From Lathyrus oleraceus (lineage: Eukaryota; Streptophyta; Magnoliopsida; Fabales; Fabaceae), in contig NC_066584.1 in NCBI RefSeq assembly GCF_024323335.1, positions 239,285,994 through 239,349,993 on the forward strand: a DNA stretch of 64,000 nucleotides. The letters are read 5' to 3'. This document shows positions 11,302 through 23,050 of this stretch, one piece after another. Under the pieces are notes generated by a model that was not told the origin of the DNA, did not search any database, and saw nothing but the letters and a program-made list of their open reading frames with translations. How positions within the stretch are numbered: the first letter of the stretch is position 1; each line of letters starts with the position of its first letter. The translations under genes and the position numbers were made by a program.

Positions 11302-12339
11302 GATTAATGTTATAAACATCTTTTTGTAATTATTCCTTTAATTAAATGAATTTATTTTCACTTTTTTAATTTTTTGCATACCATCCTTTTAATCATAATT
11401 ATTTCCTTTACTATAAACTGATTAAGAAGTTCAGAATTCAGAAATAAAACACAACGCTTTGAACTTGATATTTCTTTTTCATTATATTCATTTGACACAT
11501 CCTATTAACCATAGAAGTTTATTTTAATATACAATCAGAGGCTAAGAAAGAATACATCAAATTAGACTAAGAATCTGAACATACAAGTCTTAAGCAAAAT
11601 AAAATTACAAAGGAATGACATGAACCCGAAAAAAACAATAACTTTTTAATACACATAAGGAATTCTTTTGACATAATGTGTTACAATATACATTTATTGA
11701 TTGTATATGTTTTACAAGTCATACAAACCAAAATCAAGAATGATATCATAACCATTACATCTAAAGAATCCAACTAAAAAGAAAACTAAAAATGCTCTAA
11801 GAGTAAGTTACACAAATGTAAAGTAAAAGAAAAGGAAATGATGACTATAAAAAATAAAATAAAATATTCAAACAAAGGAAGCTTAGAAAGAATGTAGAAG
11901 TATGATGGAAGAAGAAGGATATGAAACTGGAATGTCCTTATGAACCAGCATGATCTTCACCAGCAACTCTTCAACCCAAGGTTAAATGAAATTTTATCAA
12001 GGTTTATAACAGTTCCTTGCAGAGAGAAAAGTTCACTCAGAACTCATTCAGAAGGAATGAAGAACAACTTTCTCTCAAGGAGAGGTAGTGTTATCTTCAG
12101 GAGTTTGAAAATTGCTTAAGGAAATTTCATTCTTACGCCTGAGTGAAGGAGAAGCAGAAGATCATAGTCAAAGGCTTCCAGTTATTCAAGAAGGACTAGC
12201 ATTTCATTGATGCTCTCCAGTTGGTTTTTCACGTCAAGGTTTGAGCTAGAGGTCATCTCAGGTTGCACAATTGTGTCAACCAGGTTTGAAAGACAAATTG
12301 TAAAACAAGAATGAAAAACTTAGACTGAGAGAGATCAGT

Positions 12340-12346
12340 TTAAATA
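12340..12346 (-). promoter_or_regulatory. TATA-like box in SIRE-type LTR (minus strand)
   Basis: Minus strand CCTATTTAAACTGATCTCTC. About 85 bases downstream a short ATG frame (12256 down to about 12180, beginning MTSSSNLDVKNQ) runs 24 codons to TAA. The box is plausible as an LTR promoter; the little ORF is not claimed as a gene. Confidence 0.3.
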
Positions 12347-12689
12347 GGAAACGAAAAGGCATAACCAAGAGAGAAAAAGATTTAAAACAACTAGATTTTG
12401 AAAATACAATTCACAGAAAATATTTTGGAAAACCAACAAGTAAGATAAATAAGTACAAAGAAAAAGTAAGAAATGATAAGAGAGAGAGACCACAAAGAAT
12501 CCAAAGAGTAAAGCATTTCTACTCTACAGGTTCTACTTAGATAGCTTCATAGCTAGCATAACAACTTTCAAACACATGTTTTTTTTTTATAAAAACAGAT
12601 GTCAAAAAAGATTTTTCATTATAAGAGTTACAAGAAATCCTTATTTCTTTTTTGAGTCTCAAAGCCTGATGCTTTTCAGAAGCCACGCG

Positions 12690-12694
12690 TCATC
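12690..12694. repeat. Target-site duplication TCATC (left)
   Basis: Matches TCATC at 21287-21291 on the other side of the Tekay element: a 5-bp duplication typical of LTR-element integration. Confidence 0.95.
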
Positions 12695-13420
12695 TGTAAC
12701 ACCCTTCTAAATACCCCAAAATATTTAATTAAAATAATAACATATCAATCAGAGTAATTATGCCCCGAAGGGTGTCACACAATCATTTCACAACAATTAT
12801 CAAAATATCCTGTCATGCTCATTTATTAAATCAAAATAAGACTCTTTTGCACAATTCGCAGCGGGTGCAAAACATCGACATTCAAATCATGTACTACATT
12901 ACATGTAAAGTTGAATCAACAACTAAATTAAAACATAGTCAAACATTCCCTCCCGATGTTACATCTACCAGAGCATGACCCACTAAGGACGACACTAGAA
13001 TCCATAGCACTAGCTTCTACTCAACTCACTGCTCGTTACCTGAAAAATAGATGTAAGGGTGAGTTTCTCAATCAATATAATAAGCATTATACAACATTAT
13101 GTAATGTTAAGTAAATACGCATTTGTTCACCCTAACCAGACTACACACTCAGCAACGGCAGTACCAACTCAACATCATACCCAACAATAACATATATCAT
13201 ATGTATAATCTCAACCATACTCAATCATCAACAACACAACACATAATAACCATATAATACTGGAATACATCCATTCATATTATATGCCATACATTCATTA
13301 TGCAATGAGACTCAACATATGCGGTACCGACTATTCTCGAACATATAGTTCAAGCTCACCGATCAAATCCAGATACGGCTACTAAGCTCACTAGTCCCAC
13401 TCATTTGAGGTCTAATGACT

Positions 13421-13618
13421 CACTCACTAATTCCTCACCGTGGGAATTAGCTACAGCCCCAAAGGCTAGACTATGCACACTAATTATCTAGTATGCAAAC
13501 ATCAACAACAATTCCATAACAATTCACTCACTAATTCCTCACCATGGGAATTAGCTACAGCCCCACAGGCTATGCCATGCATGCTAATCATCTAGCAAAT
13601 GCAGCATCAACAACAATC
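13421..13618. repeat. Two tandem ~104-bp units in the LTR
   Basis: Units begin CACTCACTAATTCCTCACC at 13421 and 13525; each runs through GGGAATTAGCTACAGCCCC, GCTAAT/CTAATT and ATCAACAACAAT. The copies have drifted from each other but the pair is preserved in the second LTR (about 19985-20182). Confidence 0.8.
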
Positions 13619-13886
13619 CACAATGGACCTGTGCTCACACTCTAAGCCATACAACAGTCCATTCACAATTACATGCATAATATATACATCATCAATATTT
13701 TATCACATAAGCATATCAGATCATGCCAAACAACAACCACAGTATTAGTACACTCTACTAATACCTATACTACTCAAAGCCACGGGAAATGATCCCTAAT
13801 ATGTAATACATCAGCTGAATTGCAACACTCAGCCTAAACAACCAAAAACTGCACAACAACAGCACAGAAAATTCACAATTCTGCCC

Positions 13887-14114
13887 ATACGCGTATTGCC
13901 TATGCCCATACGCGTATTGCCCACGCCTGACCAAATCCATACGCGTATTGGCCATTCCCATACGCGTATGCTACGCGTATCACTTCCCCATACGCGTACC
14001 ACCAGAGACCATTTCACGTTCAAAATTTCATCTTCCTCATCCATACGCGTATTGCCTAGTGCCATACGCGTACCAGCCATCTCATACGCGTATTGCCTAG
14101 TGCCATACGCGTAT
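13887..14114. promoter_or_regulatory. Cluster of ten TACGCGTA palindromes in 3' LTR
   Basis: Copies of (A)TACGCGTA(T) at 13887, 13908, 13939, 13960, 13972, 13990, 14043, 14064, 14084 and 14105, usually preceded by CC and often followed by TGCC. Each core ACGCGT fits the CGCG consensus recognised by plant CAMTA (calmodulin-binding) transcription factors. The cluster lies 608-835 bases into the LTR in the element's own orientation, where U3 enhancers are expected. The regulatory role is inference. Confidence 0.6.
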
Positions 14115-14722
14115 GACCAGAAACCAGAACTCTCAGATCTGCAATGGCTTTCTCTGCTACGAGATCTACTCAAACCAACCTTCCACAGTCCAATTTCTAC
14201 ACAGGAATCATTCATATTTTCAACACAATTCGTATCTTATTCGATTACACAAAATTTGACACTTTTACATCTAATTCCTACGGATTCTTTCTCAATTATA
14301 CCCCAATTTCGTTCATCCAAAGAGTTCACAATTCATCATGCATCAATCTAATCAGAGGTAAAACAATGGTTATCACTACCCAGTACATATTATCACATAA
14401 TGCCCTTTAACCGATGATAACCCCCCCTTACCTGAGTTAATCCAGCAATCTCTGATCTCCAAGCTTTTCCTCTTCTCTCGCTCTGCCTTTTTGCCCTTTT
14501 TCCACTTTCAACCGCTTCTCTGTGTTCTCCTTTTCACGTGCAACCCTTTTTACCAAAAATGGGACTTTTTATTATTCCAACTTATTTTATTCCAAATAAA
14601 TAATTATCCCAATAATTATTATTCCAAAATAATAATAATAATAATTCAATTATCTAATTAAATTAATAAACATATTATTAACTTAATTTAAATAATTATT
14701 ATATTATTATCGGGGTGTTACA

Positions 14723-14735
14723 ACTCTCCCCCACT
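14723..14735 (-). other. Polypurine tract of Tekay-like element
   Basis: Minus strand AGTGGGGGAGAGT directly abutting the 3' LTR, the expected plus-strand primer. Confidence 0.9.
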
Positions 14736-14764
14736 AAAAGAGTTTTCGTCCTCGAAAACATACC

Positions 14765-17700
14765 TCAAGCGAACAACTCCGGATAAGACTCCTTCATCTG
14801 ACTCTCAAGTTCCCAAGTCACATTGCCACCTGCTGGTCCTCCCCAAGCTACCTTCACCAAGGCGATCTCTTTACCCCGCAATTGCTTCAACTCTCGATCC
14901 TCGATTCTCATAGGTGATGTTTCAACAGTCAGGTTATCTCTCACCTGTACATCATCTACTTGGACTACATGCGACGGATCATGAATGTACTTCCTCAACT
15001 GAGACACATGAAAAACCTCATGCAAATTCGCAAGCGACGGCGGTAAAGCGATACGATAGGCTACCTCTCCTATCCTCTCCAAAATCTGATAAGGACCAAT
15101 AAAACGAGGTGTCAACTTCTTCGACTTCAAAGCTCGACCAACACCAGTTATCGGAGTAACACGAAGAAACACATGATCTCCCTCTTGGAACTCAAGTGAC
15201 TTCCTCCTCTTATCATGATAACTCTTCTGACGACTCTGAGCAATTCTCATCTTCTCCTGAATCATCTTAATCTTTTCTGTAGTCTGTTGAACAATCTCCG
15301 GTCCAACCACAGCACTCTCACCGGACTCATACCAACATAAAGGTGTCCGACATCTCCTACCATACAAGGCTTCAAACGGTGCCATACCAATGCTCGAATG
15401 AAAACTATTGTTGTAGGTAAACTCAATCAAAGGTAAATAACAATCCCAAGCACCTCCCTTTTCCAAAACACAAGCTCTCAAAAGATCCTCTAATGACTGA
15501 ATCGTCCTCTCAGTCTGACCATCAGTCTGCGGATGATATGCAGAACTCAATCTCAGCTTAGTTCCCAAAGCCCTCTGCAAGCCTTCCCAGAACTTCGATG
15601 TAAATCTGGGATCTCTGTCCGAAACAATACTCGACGGAATACCATGCAAGCTTACAATCTTCTCAATATACAACTCGGCTAATCTCTCTAACGGATAATC
15701 CATTCTGATCGGAATGAAATGAGCCGATTTTGTCAACCTGTCAACAATCACCCAAATGGCTTCAAAATTCTTATTTGTCCTCGGCAACCCAGAAACAAAA
15801 TCCATACTGATACTATCCCACTTCCACTCTGGAATAGCCAACGGTTGCATTAGCCCAGACGGCTTCTGATGCTCAATCTTTGACTTCTGACAAGTCAAAC
15901 AGGAATAAACAAAACTCGCAATTTCTCTTTTCATTCCCGGCCACCAAAATAGCTTTTTCAAATCATGATACATCTTCGTAGCTCCAGGATGAATGCTCAG
16001 GCCACTACGATGTCCTTCTTCTAAAATACTCTTCTTAAGTTCGGTAACATCCGGAATACACACCCGATTACCAAATCTCAAAACACCATTCTCATCAACT
16101 CTGAATTCACCACCTTGACCTTGATTCACTAGAGTCAACTTATCAACCAAAAGCATATCGGATTTCTGACCCTCTCTGATCTCATCCAGAATACCACTTG
16201 TTAACTTCAACATTCCCAATTTAACACTATTGTGAGTACTTTCACACACCAAACTCAAATCTCTAAACTGCTCAATTAAATCCAATTCTTTAACCATTAA
16301 CATAGACATATGCAATGATTTCCTACTCAATGCATCAGCCACTACATTTGCTTTACCCGGATGGTAATTCAAACCAAAGTCATAATCCTTCAGAAATTCT
16401 AACCATCTCCTCTGTCTCATATTCAGCTCTTTCTGATCAAACAAATACTTTAAACTCTTATGGTCACTGAAAACCTCAAATCTTGACCCATACAAATAGT
16501 GTCTCCACAACTTCAGAACAAACACCACAGCTGCCAACTCTAAATCGTGCGTCGGATAGTTCCTCTCATGAACCCTTAGTTGTCTCGAAGCATAAGCTAT
16601 AACCTGCTTATTCTGCATCAACACACCATCTAAACCCAACAATGAAGCATCACAATAAACCTCGAATAGTTCCGACGAATTCGGTAATATCAGAATAGGA
16701 GCAGTAGTTAACCTTCTATTTAACTCTTGGAAACCTTCTTCACATCTTGAGTCCCAAACAAACGCTTGCCCCTTTCTAGTCAACATCGTCAACGGTAACG
16801 CCAACTTAGAAAATCCCTCAATGAACTTCCTATAATAACCTGCAAGTCCAAGAAAACTTCTTATCTCAGAAACTGACTTCGGAGCTTCCCACTTAGACAC
16901 CGCTTCTATCTTAGAAGGATCAACAGCAACACCACCTCTTGAAATTACATGACCAAGAAAACTAACCTCTTCTAACCAAAATTCACATTTAGACAGTTTA
17001 GAAAATAACTTCTTTTCTCGTAGAATTCCCAAAACCACTCTCAAATGCTCAGCATGCTCTTCTTCAGATTTCGAATACACCAAAATGTCATCAATAAACA
17101 CTACCACAAACTTGTCTAGGTACGGATGGAAAATCCTATTCATATACTCCATAAATACTCCAGGCGCATTAGTCACACCAAAAGGCATTACAGAATACTC
17201 ATAATGTCCATACCTTGTTCTGAAAGCAGTCTTCTGAATATCTTCAGTTTTCACACGTATCTGATGATACCCAGATCTCAAATCTATTTTGCTGAACACA
17301 CTCGCACCAACCAATTGATCCATCAAATCATCAATCCTCGGCAAAGGATACCGATTCTTGATCGTCACTTTATTCAGTTGCCTGTAGTCCACACACAACC
17401 TCATAGTACCTTCTTTCTTCTTAACCAACAACACTGGTGCACCCCACGGTGACACACTCGGACGAATAAATTTCTTATCCAACAAATCTTCCAGCTGACT
17501 CTTCAATTCAGTTAGCTCAACAGCAGACATACGGTACGGAGCCATCGATATTGGCCTAGTACCAGGTACCAAATCAATCGAGAACTCAACTTCACGCTCT
17601 GGCGGCAATTCATTCACCTCTTCCGGAAACACATCAGGAAAATCACACACCACAGCCAGGTCACAAATCACCAGTTTATCTTTAGCTTCCAAAGTTGCTA

Positions 17701-19135
17701 ACAGCATAAACAACTCTGCCCCATCTGCTACTTCCTCATTCACCTGCCTCGCTGATAGAAACAAATCCTTTCCTTCTTCAATCTCAGGGAATATCACAGT
17801 CTTATCAAAACAGTTGATAGAAACTCGGTTAAACACCAACCAATTCATACCCAAGATAACATCAATCTGCACTAGTGGAAGACACACAAGGTCTATCCCA
17901 AAGTCTCTACCAAAAATACTCAAAGGACAACTCAAACAAACTGAAGTAGTAGTCACTGAACCCTTCGCAGGAGTATCAATCACCATACTTCCAAGCATCT
18001 TAGATATCTCTAACTTAAGTTTCACAGCACAATCCAAAGATATAAAGGAATGAGTAGCACCTGTGTCAATAATAGCTACAAGAGGAAAGCCATTAATATA
18101 ACACGTACCTCGGATCAAACGATCATCTGCAGAAGTCTCAGAACCCGATAAAGCAAAGACCTTGCCTCCTGACTGATTCTCTTTCTTCGGCTTAGGACAC
18201 TGTGGACTGATATGACCCACTTCTCCACAGTTGAAACAAGTCACAGTCTTCAACCGACACTCTGCAGCCAAATGACCACCTTTTCCACACTTGAAACACT
18301 TCATCTCAGCACTGGTACACTCATGAACACGATGTCCAGCCCGACCACATCTATAACACTTAACAGGAGCACTAGAGTCTCCCCCACTAGGCCTCTTCGT
18401 CCCACTCTGCCGCTGGAAACCTTTGCCAGCTGCATACAGTTTTCCACGATCAATCTGATTCTTACCTTTCCTATCAACCCTCTGCTGATAGCTCTCTGCT
18501 CTGGCCTTGGAATCCTGTTCAAAAATCCTGCAACAGTCAACCAAATCAGAAAACACCCTGATCCGCTGATATCCAATCGCCTGCTTGATCTCGGGACGCA
18601 ACCCGTTCTCAAACTTCACACATTTGGAAAATTCTCCAGTAGCCTCACTATAGGGAGTATAATACTTTGACAGCTCTGTGAACTTAGCAGCATACTCAGT
18701 AACAGACCGGTTACCCTGCTTCAATTCCAAGAATTCTATTTCTTTCTTTCCTCTGACATCCTCTGGAAAGTACTTCCTCAGAAATCTCTCTCTGAACACA
18801 GCCCAAGTGATCTCAGCATTTCCAGCAGATTCCAACTCAATGCGGGTAGCGACCCACCAATCATCAGCTTCTTCTGACAGCATATGCGTACCGAACCTGA
18901 CCTTCTGGTTATCGGCACACTCAGTTACTCGGAAGATTCTCTCGATCTCCTTCAACCACTTCTGAGCACCATCTGGATCGTATGCTCCCTTGAACATTGG
19001 AGGATTGTTCTTCTGGAACTCACTCAGTTGACGAGCAGCTCCCATTCCCACAACATTCGGATTTCCTCCAAGTACTCCAGCTAGCATACCCAGAGCCTCA
19101 GCAATTGCAGCATCATCTCTACCTCTTCCAGCCAT
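14765..19135 (-). CDS. Ty3/gypsy gag-pol polyprotein, 1456 aa, uninterrupted
   Basis: One open frame from ATG at 19135. Residues ~45-210 are the retrotransposon gag core; three CCHC knuckles follow (C260-C273, C280-C293, C300-C313). Aspartic protease motif DTGATHSF has its catalytic D at 357. Reverse transcriptase has VFIDDIL at 679-685. RNase H carries D829 (CDAS), an ELAA glutamate near 866, D892 (SDHKS) and D935 (VADALS). Integrase has an HHCC domain (H1049, H1057, C1079, C1082) and D1112, D1173, E1209, a D,D-35-E spacing. The C-terminus (about 1424-1456, with [11 protein letters not shown]) resembles a chromodomain that would steer integration to marked chromatin. No catalytic residue is missing. 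Length is normal for a single-ORF chromovirus. Confidence 0.97.
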   Translation of the reverse strand: MAGRGRDDAAIAEALGMLAGVLGGNPNVVGMGAARQLSEFQKNNPPMFKGAYDPDGAQKWLKEIERIFRVTECADNQKVRFGTHMLSEEADDWWVATRIELESAGNAEITWAVFRERFLRKYFPEDVRGKKEIEFLELKQGNRSVTEYAAKFTELSKYYTPYSEATGEFSKCVKFENGLRPEIKQAIGYQRIRVFSDLVDCCRIFEQDSKARAESYQQRVDRKGKNQIDRGKLYAAGKGFQRQSGTKRPSGGDSSAPVKCYRCGRAGHRVHECTSAEMKCFKCGKGGHLAAECRLKTVTCFNCGEVGHISPQCPKPKKENQSGGKVFALSGSETSADDRLIRGTCYINGFPLVAIIDTGATHSFISLDCAVKLKLEISKMLGSMVIDTPAKGSVTTTSVCLSCPLSIFGRDFGIDLVCLPLVQIDVILGMNWLVFNRVSINCFDKTVIFPEIEEGKDLFLSARQVNEEVADGAELFMLLATLEAKDKLVICDLAVVCDFPDVFPEEVNELPPEREVEFSIDLVPGTRPISMAPYRMSAVELTELKSQLEDLLDKKFIRPSVSPWGAPVLLVKKKEGTMRLCVDYRQLNKVTIKNRYPLPRIDDLMDQLVGASVFSKIDLRSGYHQIRVKTEDIQKTAFRTRYGHYEYSVMPFGVTNAPGVFMEYMNRIFHPYLDKFVVVFIDDILVYSKSEEEHAEHLRVVLGILREKKLFSKLSKCEFWLEEVSFLGHVISRGGVAVDPSKIEAVSKWEAPKSVSEIRSFLGLAGYYRKFIEGFSKLALPLTMLTRKGQAFVWDSRCEEGFQELNRRLTTAPILILPNSSELFEVYCDASLLGLDGVLMQNKQVIAYASRQLRVHERNYPTHDLELAAVVFVLKLWRHYLYGSRFEVFSDHKSLKYLFDQKELNMRQRRWLEFLKDYDFGLNYHPGKANVVADALSRKSLHMSMLMVKELDLIEQFRDLSLVCESTHNSVKLGMLKLTSGILDEIREGQKSDMLLVDKLTLVNQGQGGEFRVDENGVLRFGNRVCIPDVTELKKSILEEGHRSGLSIHPGATKMYHDLKKLFWWPGMKREIASFVYSCLTCQKSKIEHQKPSGLMQPLAIPEWKWDSISMDFVSGLPRTNKNFEAIWVIVDRLTKSAHFIPIRMDYPLERLAELYIEKIVSLHGIPSSIVSDRDPRFTSKFWEGLQRALGTKLRLSSAYHPQTDGQTERTIQSLEDLLRACVLEKGGAWDCYLPLIEFTYNNSFHSSIGMAPFEALYGRRCRTPLCWYESGESAVVGPEIVQQTTEKIKMIQEKMRIAQSRQKSYHDKRRKSLEFQEGDHVFLRVTPITGVGRALKSKKLTPRFIGPYQILERIGEVAYRIALPPSLANLHEVFHVSQLRKYIHDPSHVVQVDDVQVRDNLTVETSPMRIEDRELKQLRGKEIALVKVAWGGPAGGNVTWELESQMKESYPELFA

Positions 19136-19244
19136 CTCTATTCTGAAAACCCAAACAAACTAAAACAATGAGTACTGATAGGTTACACAACACCTATACC
19201 GTACAGGGGAAACAGAATAATTACGACTCGACTCGACCGACTAT

Positions 19245-19256
19245 GCTCTGATACCA
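19245..19256 (-). other. Primer binding site of Tekay-like element
   Basis: Minus strand TGGTATCAGAGC (initiator tRNA-Met type), four bases inside the 5' LTR end. Confidence 0.93.
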
Positions 19257-19260
19257 CTAA

Positions 19261-21286
19261 TGTAACACCCTTCTAAATACCCCAAAATATTTAATTAAAA
19301 TAATAACATATCAATCAGAGTAATTATGCCCCGAAGGGTGTCACACAATCATTTCACAACAATTATCAAAATATCCTGTCATGCTCATTTATTAAATCAA
19401 AATAAGACTCTTTTGCACAATTCGCAGCGGGTACAAAACATCGACATTCAAATCATGTACTACATTACATGTAAAGTTGAATCAACAACTAAATTAAAAC
19501 ATAGTCAAACATTCCCTCCCGATGTTACATCTACCAGAGCATGACCCACTAAGGACGACACTAGAATCCATAGCACTAGCTTCTACTCAACTCACTGCTC
19601 GTTACCTGAAAAATAGATGTAAGGGTGAGTTTCTCAATCAATATAATAAGCATTATACAACATTATGTAATGTTAAGTAAATACGCATTTGTTCACCCTA
19701 ACCAGACTACACACTCAGCAACGGCAGTACCAACTCAACATCATACCCAACAATAACATATATCATATGTATAATCTCAACCATACTCAATCATCAACAA
19801 CACAACATAATAACCATATAATACTGGAATACATCCATTCATATTATATGCCATACATTCATTATGCAATGAGACTCAACATATGCGGTACCGACTATTC
19901 TCGAACATATAGTTCAAGCTCACCGATCAAATCCAGATACGGCTACTAAGCTCACTAGTCCCACTCATTTGAGGTCTAATGACTCACTCACTAATTCCTC
20001 ACCGTGGGAATTAGCTACAGCCCCAAAGGCTAGACTATGCACACTAATTATCTAGTATGCAAACATCAACAACAATTCCATAACAATTCACTCACTAATT
20101 CCTCACCATGGGAATTAGCTACAGCCCCACAGGCTATGCCATGCATGCTAATCATCTAGCAAATGCAGCATCAACAACAATCCACAATGGACCTGTGCTC
20201 ACACTCTAAGCCATACAACAGTCCATTCACAATTACATGCATAATATATACATCATCAATATTTTATCACATAAGCATATCAGATCATGCCAAACAACAA
20301 CCACAGTATTAGTACACTCTACTAATACCTATACTACTCAAAGCCACGGGAAATGATCCCTAATATGTAATACATCAGCTGAATTGCAACACTCAGCCTA
20401 AACAACCAAAAACTGCACAACAACAGCACAGAAAATTCACAATTCTGCCCATACGCGTATTGCCTATGCCCATACGCGTATTGCCCACGCCTGACCAAAT
20501 CCATACGCGTATTGGCCATTCCCATACGCGTATGCTACGCGTATCACTTCCCCATACGCGTACCACCAGAGACCATTTCACGTTCAAAATTTCATCTTCC
20601 TCATCCATACGCGTATTGCCTAGTGCCATACGCGTACCAGCCATCTCATACGCGTATTGCCTAGTGCCATACGCGTATGACCAGAAACCAGAACTCTCAG
20701 ATCTGCAATGGCTTTCTCTGCTACGAGATCTACTCAAACCAACCTTCCACAGTCCAATTTCTACACAGGAATCATTCATATTTTCAACACAATTCGTATC
20801 TTATTCGATTACACAAAATTTGACACTTTTACATCTAATTCCTACGGATTCTTTCTCAATTATACCCCAATTTCGTTCATCCAAAGAGTTCACAATTCAT
20901 CATGCATCAATCTAATCAGAGGTAAAACAATGGTTATCACTACCCAGTACATATTATCACATAATGCCCTTTAACCGATGATAACCCCCCCTTACCTGAG
21001 TTAATCCAGCAATCTCTGATCTCCAAGCTTTTCCTCTTCTCTCGCTCTGCCTTTTTGCCCTTTTTCCACTTTCAACCGCTTCTCTGTGTTCTCCTTTTCA
21101 CGTGCAACCCTTTTTACCAAAAATGGGACTTTTTATTATTCCAACTTATTTTATTCCAAATAAATAATTATCCCAATAATTATTATTCCAAAATAATAAT
21201 AATAATAATTCAATTATCTAATTAAATTAATAAACATATTATTAACTTAATTTAAATAATTATTATATTATTATCGGGGTGTTACA
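19261..21286 (-). repeat. Tekay-like element 5' LTR
   Basis: 2026 bp, nearly identical to 12695-14722. Adjacent to the PBS, so it is the 5' LTR of this minus-strand element and drives its transcript. Confidence 0.97.
20451..20678. promoter_or_regulatory. Cluster of ten TACGCGTA palindromes in 5' LTR
   Basis: Same ten-copy arrangement as in the 3' LTR. Being in the 5' LTR, this copy is the one positioned to act on the element's own promoter. Confidence 0.6.
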
Positions 21287-21291
21287 TCATC
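21287..21291. repeat. Target-site duplication TCATC (right)
   Basis: Pairs with 12690-12694. Confidence 0.95.
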
Positions 21292-21835
21292 AAAGACTGT
21301 TCAAGACCTCGATGAAACAACTTTTGATCAACATTAGTCTTTGGTACTCCATATTCAGAATAAAGTTTTTTAACAAGATTAGAAACCCTTTCTTAGAGAA
21401 GAATTAAGTCTTTAAAAGATAAAGGGTAAAATCAAGTAAAACAACTCATTAAGAATTGACTTGAATAACAACACTTTCTGATCAAAACTTTTAAGCCCAT
21501 AATGCTTGGTTCTGAATAAAGAATAGGATCAAGAGTACAAAATAAGGCCACAGTAAAGATAGTTTCCACTTTTTATGAAAATTCTTAAGCAGACATATTA
21601 TCTAAGATATTTATGCATCAAGGAAATGGATACATAAACTAAATTAAATAGTATCTCATCTACAAAAGATGTCTAGATAAAAATAAGAAATTTAGACATA
21701 CCTAAGAGTAGCTTCTGAACAACTTTTTGTTCCAACAATGTTCTTACTGATGAGAATCAGTCTTAAAGCATTCTTTTTGTTGAACCTGGTCATTTTTCAA
21801 TACAATCTTGGAGTTCTGTAGTACCATTAACCATA
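21292..21835 (-). repeat. SIRE-like LTR start / element debris
   Basis: Non-coding. On the minus strand a TGTTGGAACAAAAAG sequence near 21744 resembles the starts of the SIRE-type LTRs at 8076 and 8503. It may be the start of the LTR that continues left of the Tekay insertion. No polypurine tract is clear. Confidence 0.35.
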
Positions 21836-23030
21836 TTACTCTTTTTCTGCTTTTCTCCAGACTCCAACTTTCTTTCCTCTTTCAGAGTTAGAATTTGAAA
21901 CATATGTTTTCCTCTTGTTGTAGGTTATAGTCATCCATTGCCCAGACATTAGGACAAATGCTCTATCTTTTCCTTTTAGCTTATCTGCAAACACCATTTC
22001 AGATTTTGGTACCGACAATCTTATGGGTCCTTTTGTGTTAGTTACTCTAGGCTTTTTCTTATTAGGTGCCATTTTCTTATAGCAATGTCTAGGCTCATCC
22101 CAAATTTTAAGTTTATAGAAATTTTGTCTTGGATAAGCTTTGAGATTAGTTTTTAAACTTTTCAGAAACTTAGATCCATAAGTTTTAGGTACAAGTTTTC
22201 TTACAACCTTTGACTTGAAGGTCTTAGGTTCTGAATTCCTTTGACCTTTTGATCTTTGGATCATAGCGTATGGTTTCTTCAAACCACTAACTTAGAGATC
22301 TCAGGTTCTGACTTCTACAAAACTTTTAACCTTGAGGTCTCTGGTTCCATTTTAATCAAAACCTTTGACTTCTCTATTATTGACTCTGATGGGTTCGGAA
22401 CTTTGATACTTTCAGCAGCAGATATAAAAATAGTCGTTAAACCTTCTTCTTTGCTCTTGCTTACTCCATAGATCATGAGTGCAAACTTAGTTATGTTAAA
22501 ACACATTGTCAAGAAATCTCGGAGAGCCATAACTTGCTCATTTAAAGGTTCACTAGAATCCATTTTAGCTTGAGCAACTAGATTTCTTTCCAATGTTTCA
22601 ACAATTTCTTTAGAAGATTTCAATTCTTCTTTAAGAAAATCAAGTTATTTCTTAACAACCTTCATTTTCCTTGCCTTATCTTGACAACAACTCATAAAAT
22701 CATGAATAAGATCAGAACGAGATATGTTTGAGTATACCTTATCTTCCTCATCAGATTTTGAGCCAGAACCTGACTCAGATTCTGAATCAGAGAGTGTGAG
22801 AGCCATCAGTGCAAGGTTAACTTCTTTAACTTCTCTGTCTAAATCTTCTTCAACATCAAGTTCATCCCATGTTTCCATGAGACTTTTCTTGAACTAGCTC
22901 TTTAAACTTTCCTTCAGAAGACTTCCCTTAATGGATATGTCCTTTTGTAGATCAGGAAAATAATTTCTGAAGTGACCAAGCTTGTTGTAGTTGTAGTAGA
23001 TCTTCTGGTCATCTTCCCTTTCAAACAAGA
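21836..23030 (-). pseudogene. SIRE-like Copia gag C-terminus and linker, remnant 2
   Basis: Minus-strand frames in order: a zinc-knuckle relic near 22990 (YYNYNKLGHFRNYF, where Tyr and Phe occupy the expected Cys positions); an acidic gag C-terminal segment at 22645-22878 (WDELDVEEDLD, SDSESESGS); a helical stretch at 22315-22623; and a basic linker at 21836-22282 ending with VLMSGQWMTITYNKRKTYV, which resembles the region between gag and protease in SIRE-type elements. Stops and frame changes separate the pieces. It is a second copy, distinct from the gag at 9152-10210. Confidence 0.65.
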
Positions 23031-23050
23031 GAAACTATTGCAAGATATTT

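Larger units (their letters stand above)
10524..12689 (-). repeat. Probable remainder of SIRE-like 5' LTR, interrupted by the Tekay element
   Basis: AT-rich, mostly non-coding. The minus strand holds a TATTTAA box (12340-12346) followed by TCTCTC-rich leader-like sequence, as in a U3/R boundary. Removing the Tekay insertion joins this stretch to 21292-21744, where a TGTTGGAACAAAAAG sequence on the minus strand could be the LTR start. The joined LTR would be about 2.8 kb. The assignment is inference from position and end motifs. Confidence 0.4.
12695..14722 (-). repeat. Tekay-like element 3' LTR
   Basis: 2028 bp, plus strand starts TGTAACACCCTT and ends GGGGTGTTACA, with inverted TGTAACACCC ends. 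It contains the CGCG palindrome cluster (13887-14114) and two 104-bp direct repeats (13421-13618). Short frames inside it recur in the other LTR only because the LTRs are copies. Confidence 0.97.
12695..21286 (-). mobile_element. Complete young Ty3/gypsy chromovirus (Tekay/Del-like), 8592 bp
   Basis: Bounded by two LTRs (12695-14722 and 19261-21286) and 5-bp duplications. Order on the minus strand: 5' LTR, PBS (19256-19245), one polyprotein (19135-14765), polypurine tract (14735-14723), 3' LTR. The LTRs differ by one substitution (G at 12864, A at 19430) and one 2-bp indel (near 13231/19797), so the insertion is recent. All parts needed for autonomous transposition appear intact. The lineage is inferred from the 2-kb LTRs, three zinc knuckles and a C-terminal chromodomain-like segment. 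Confidence 0.95.

Noticed and set aside
12760..12978. 72-codon ORF present twice (also 19326-19544)
   Set aside because: Same LTR copied; no independent evidence of coding.
13421..14114. CRISPR-like or satellite array in the LTR
   Set aside because: Spacing is irregular, spacers are short, and the units sit inside a eukaryotic retrotransposon LTR.
13829..14351. Frames with repeated YAYG/TRMG or IRVLP peptides in both LTRs of the Tekay element
   Set aside because: They arise from the TACGCGTA repeats; the identical copy in the other LTR is due to LTR identity and not to coding constraint.
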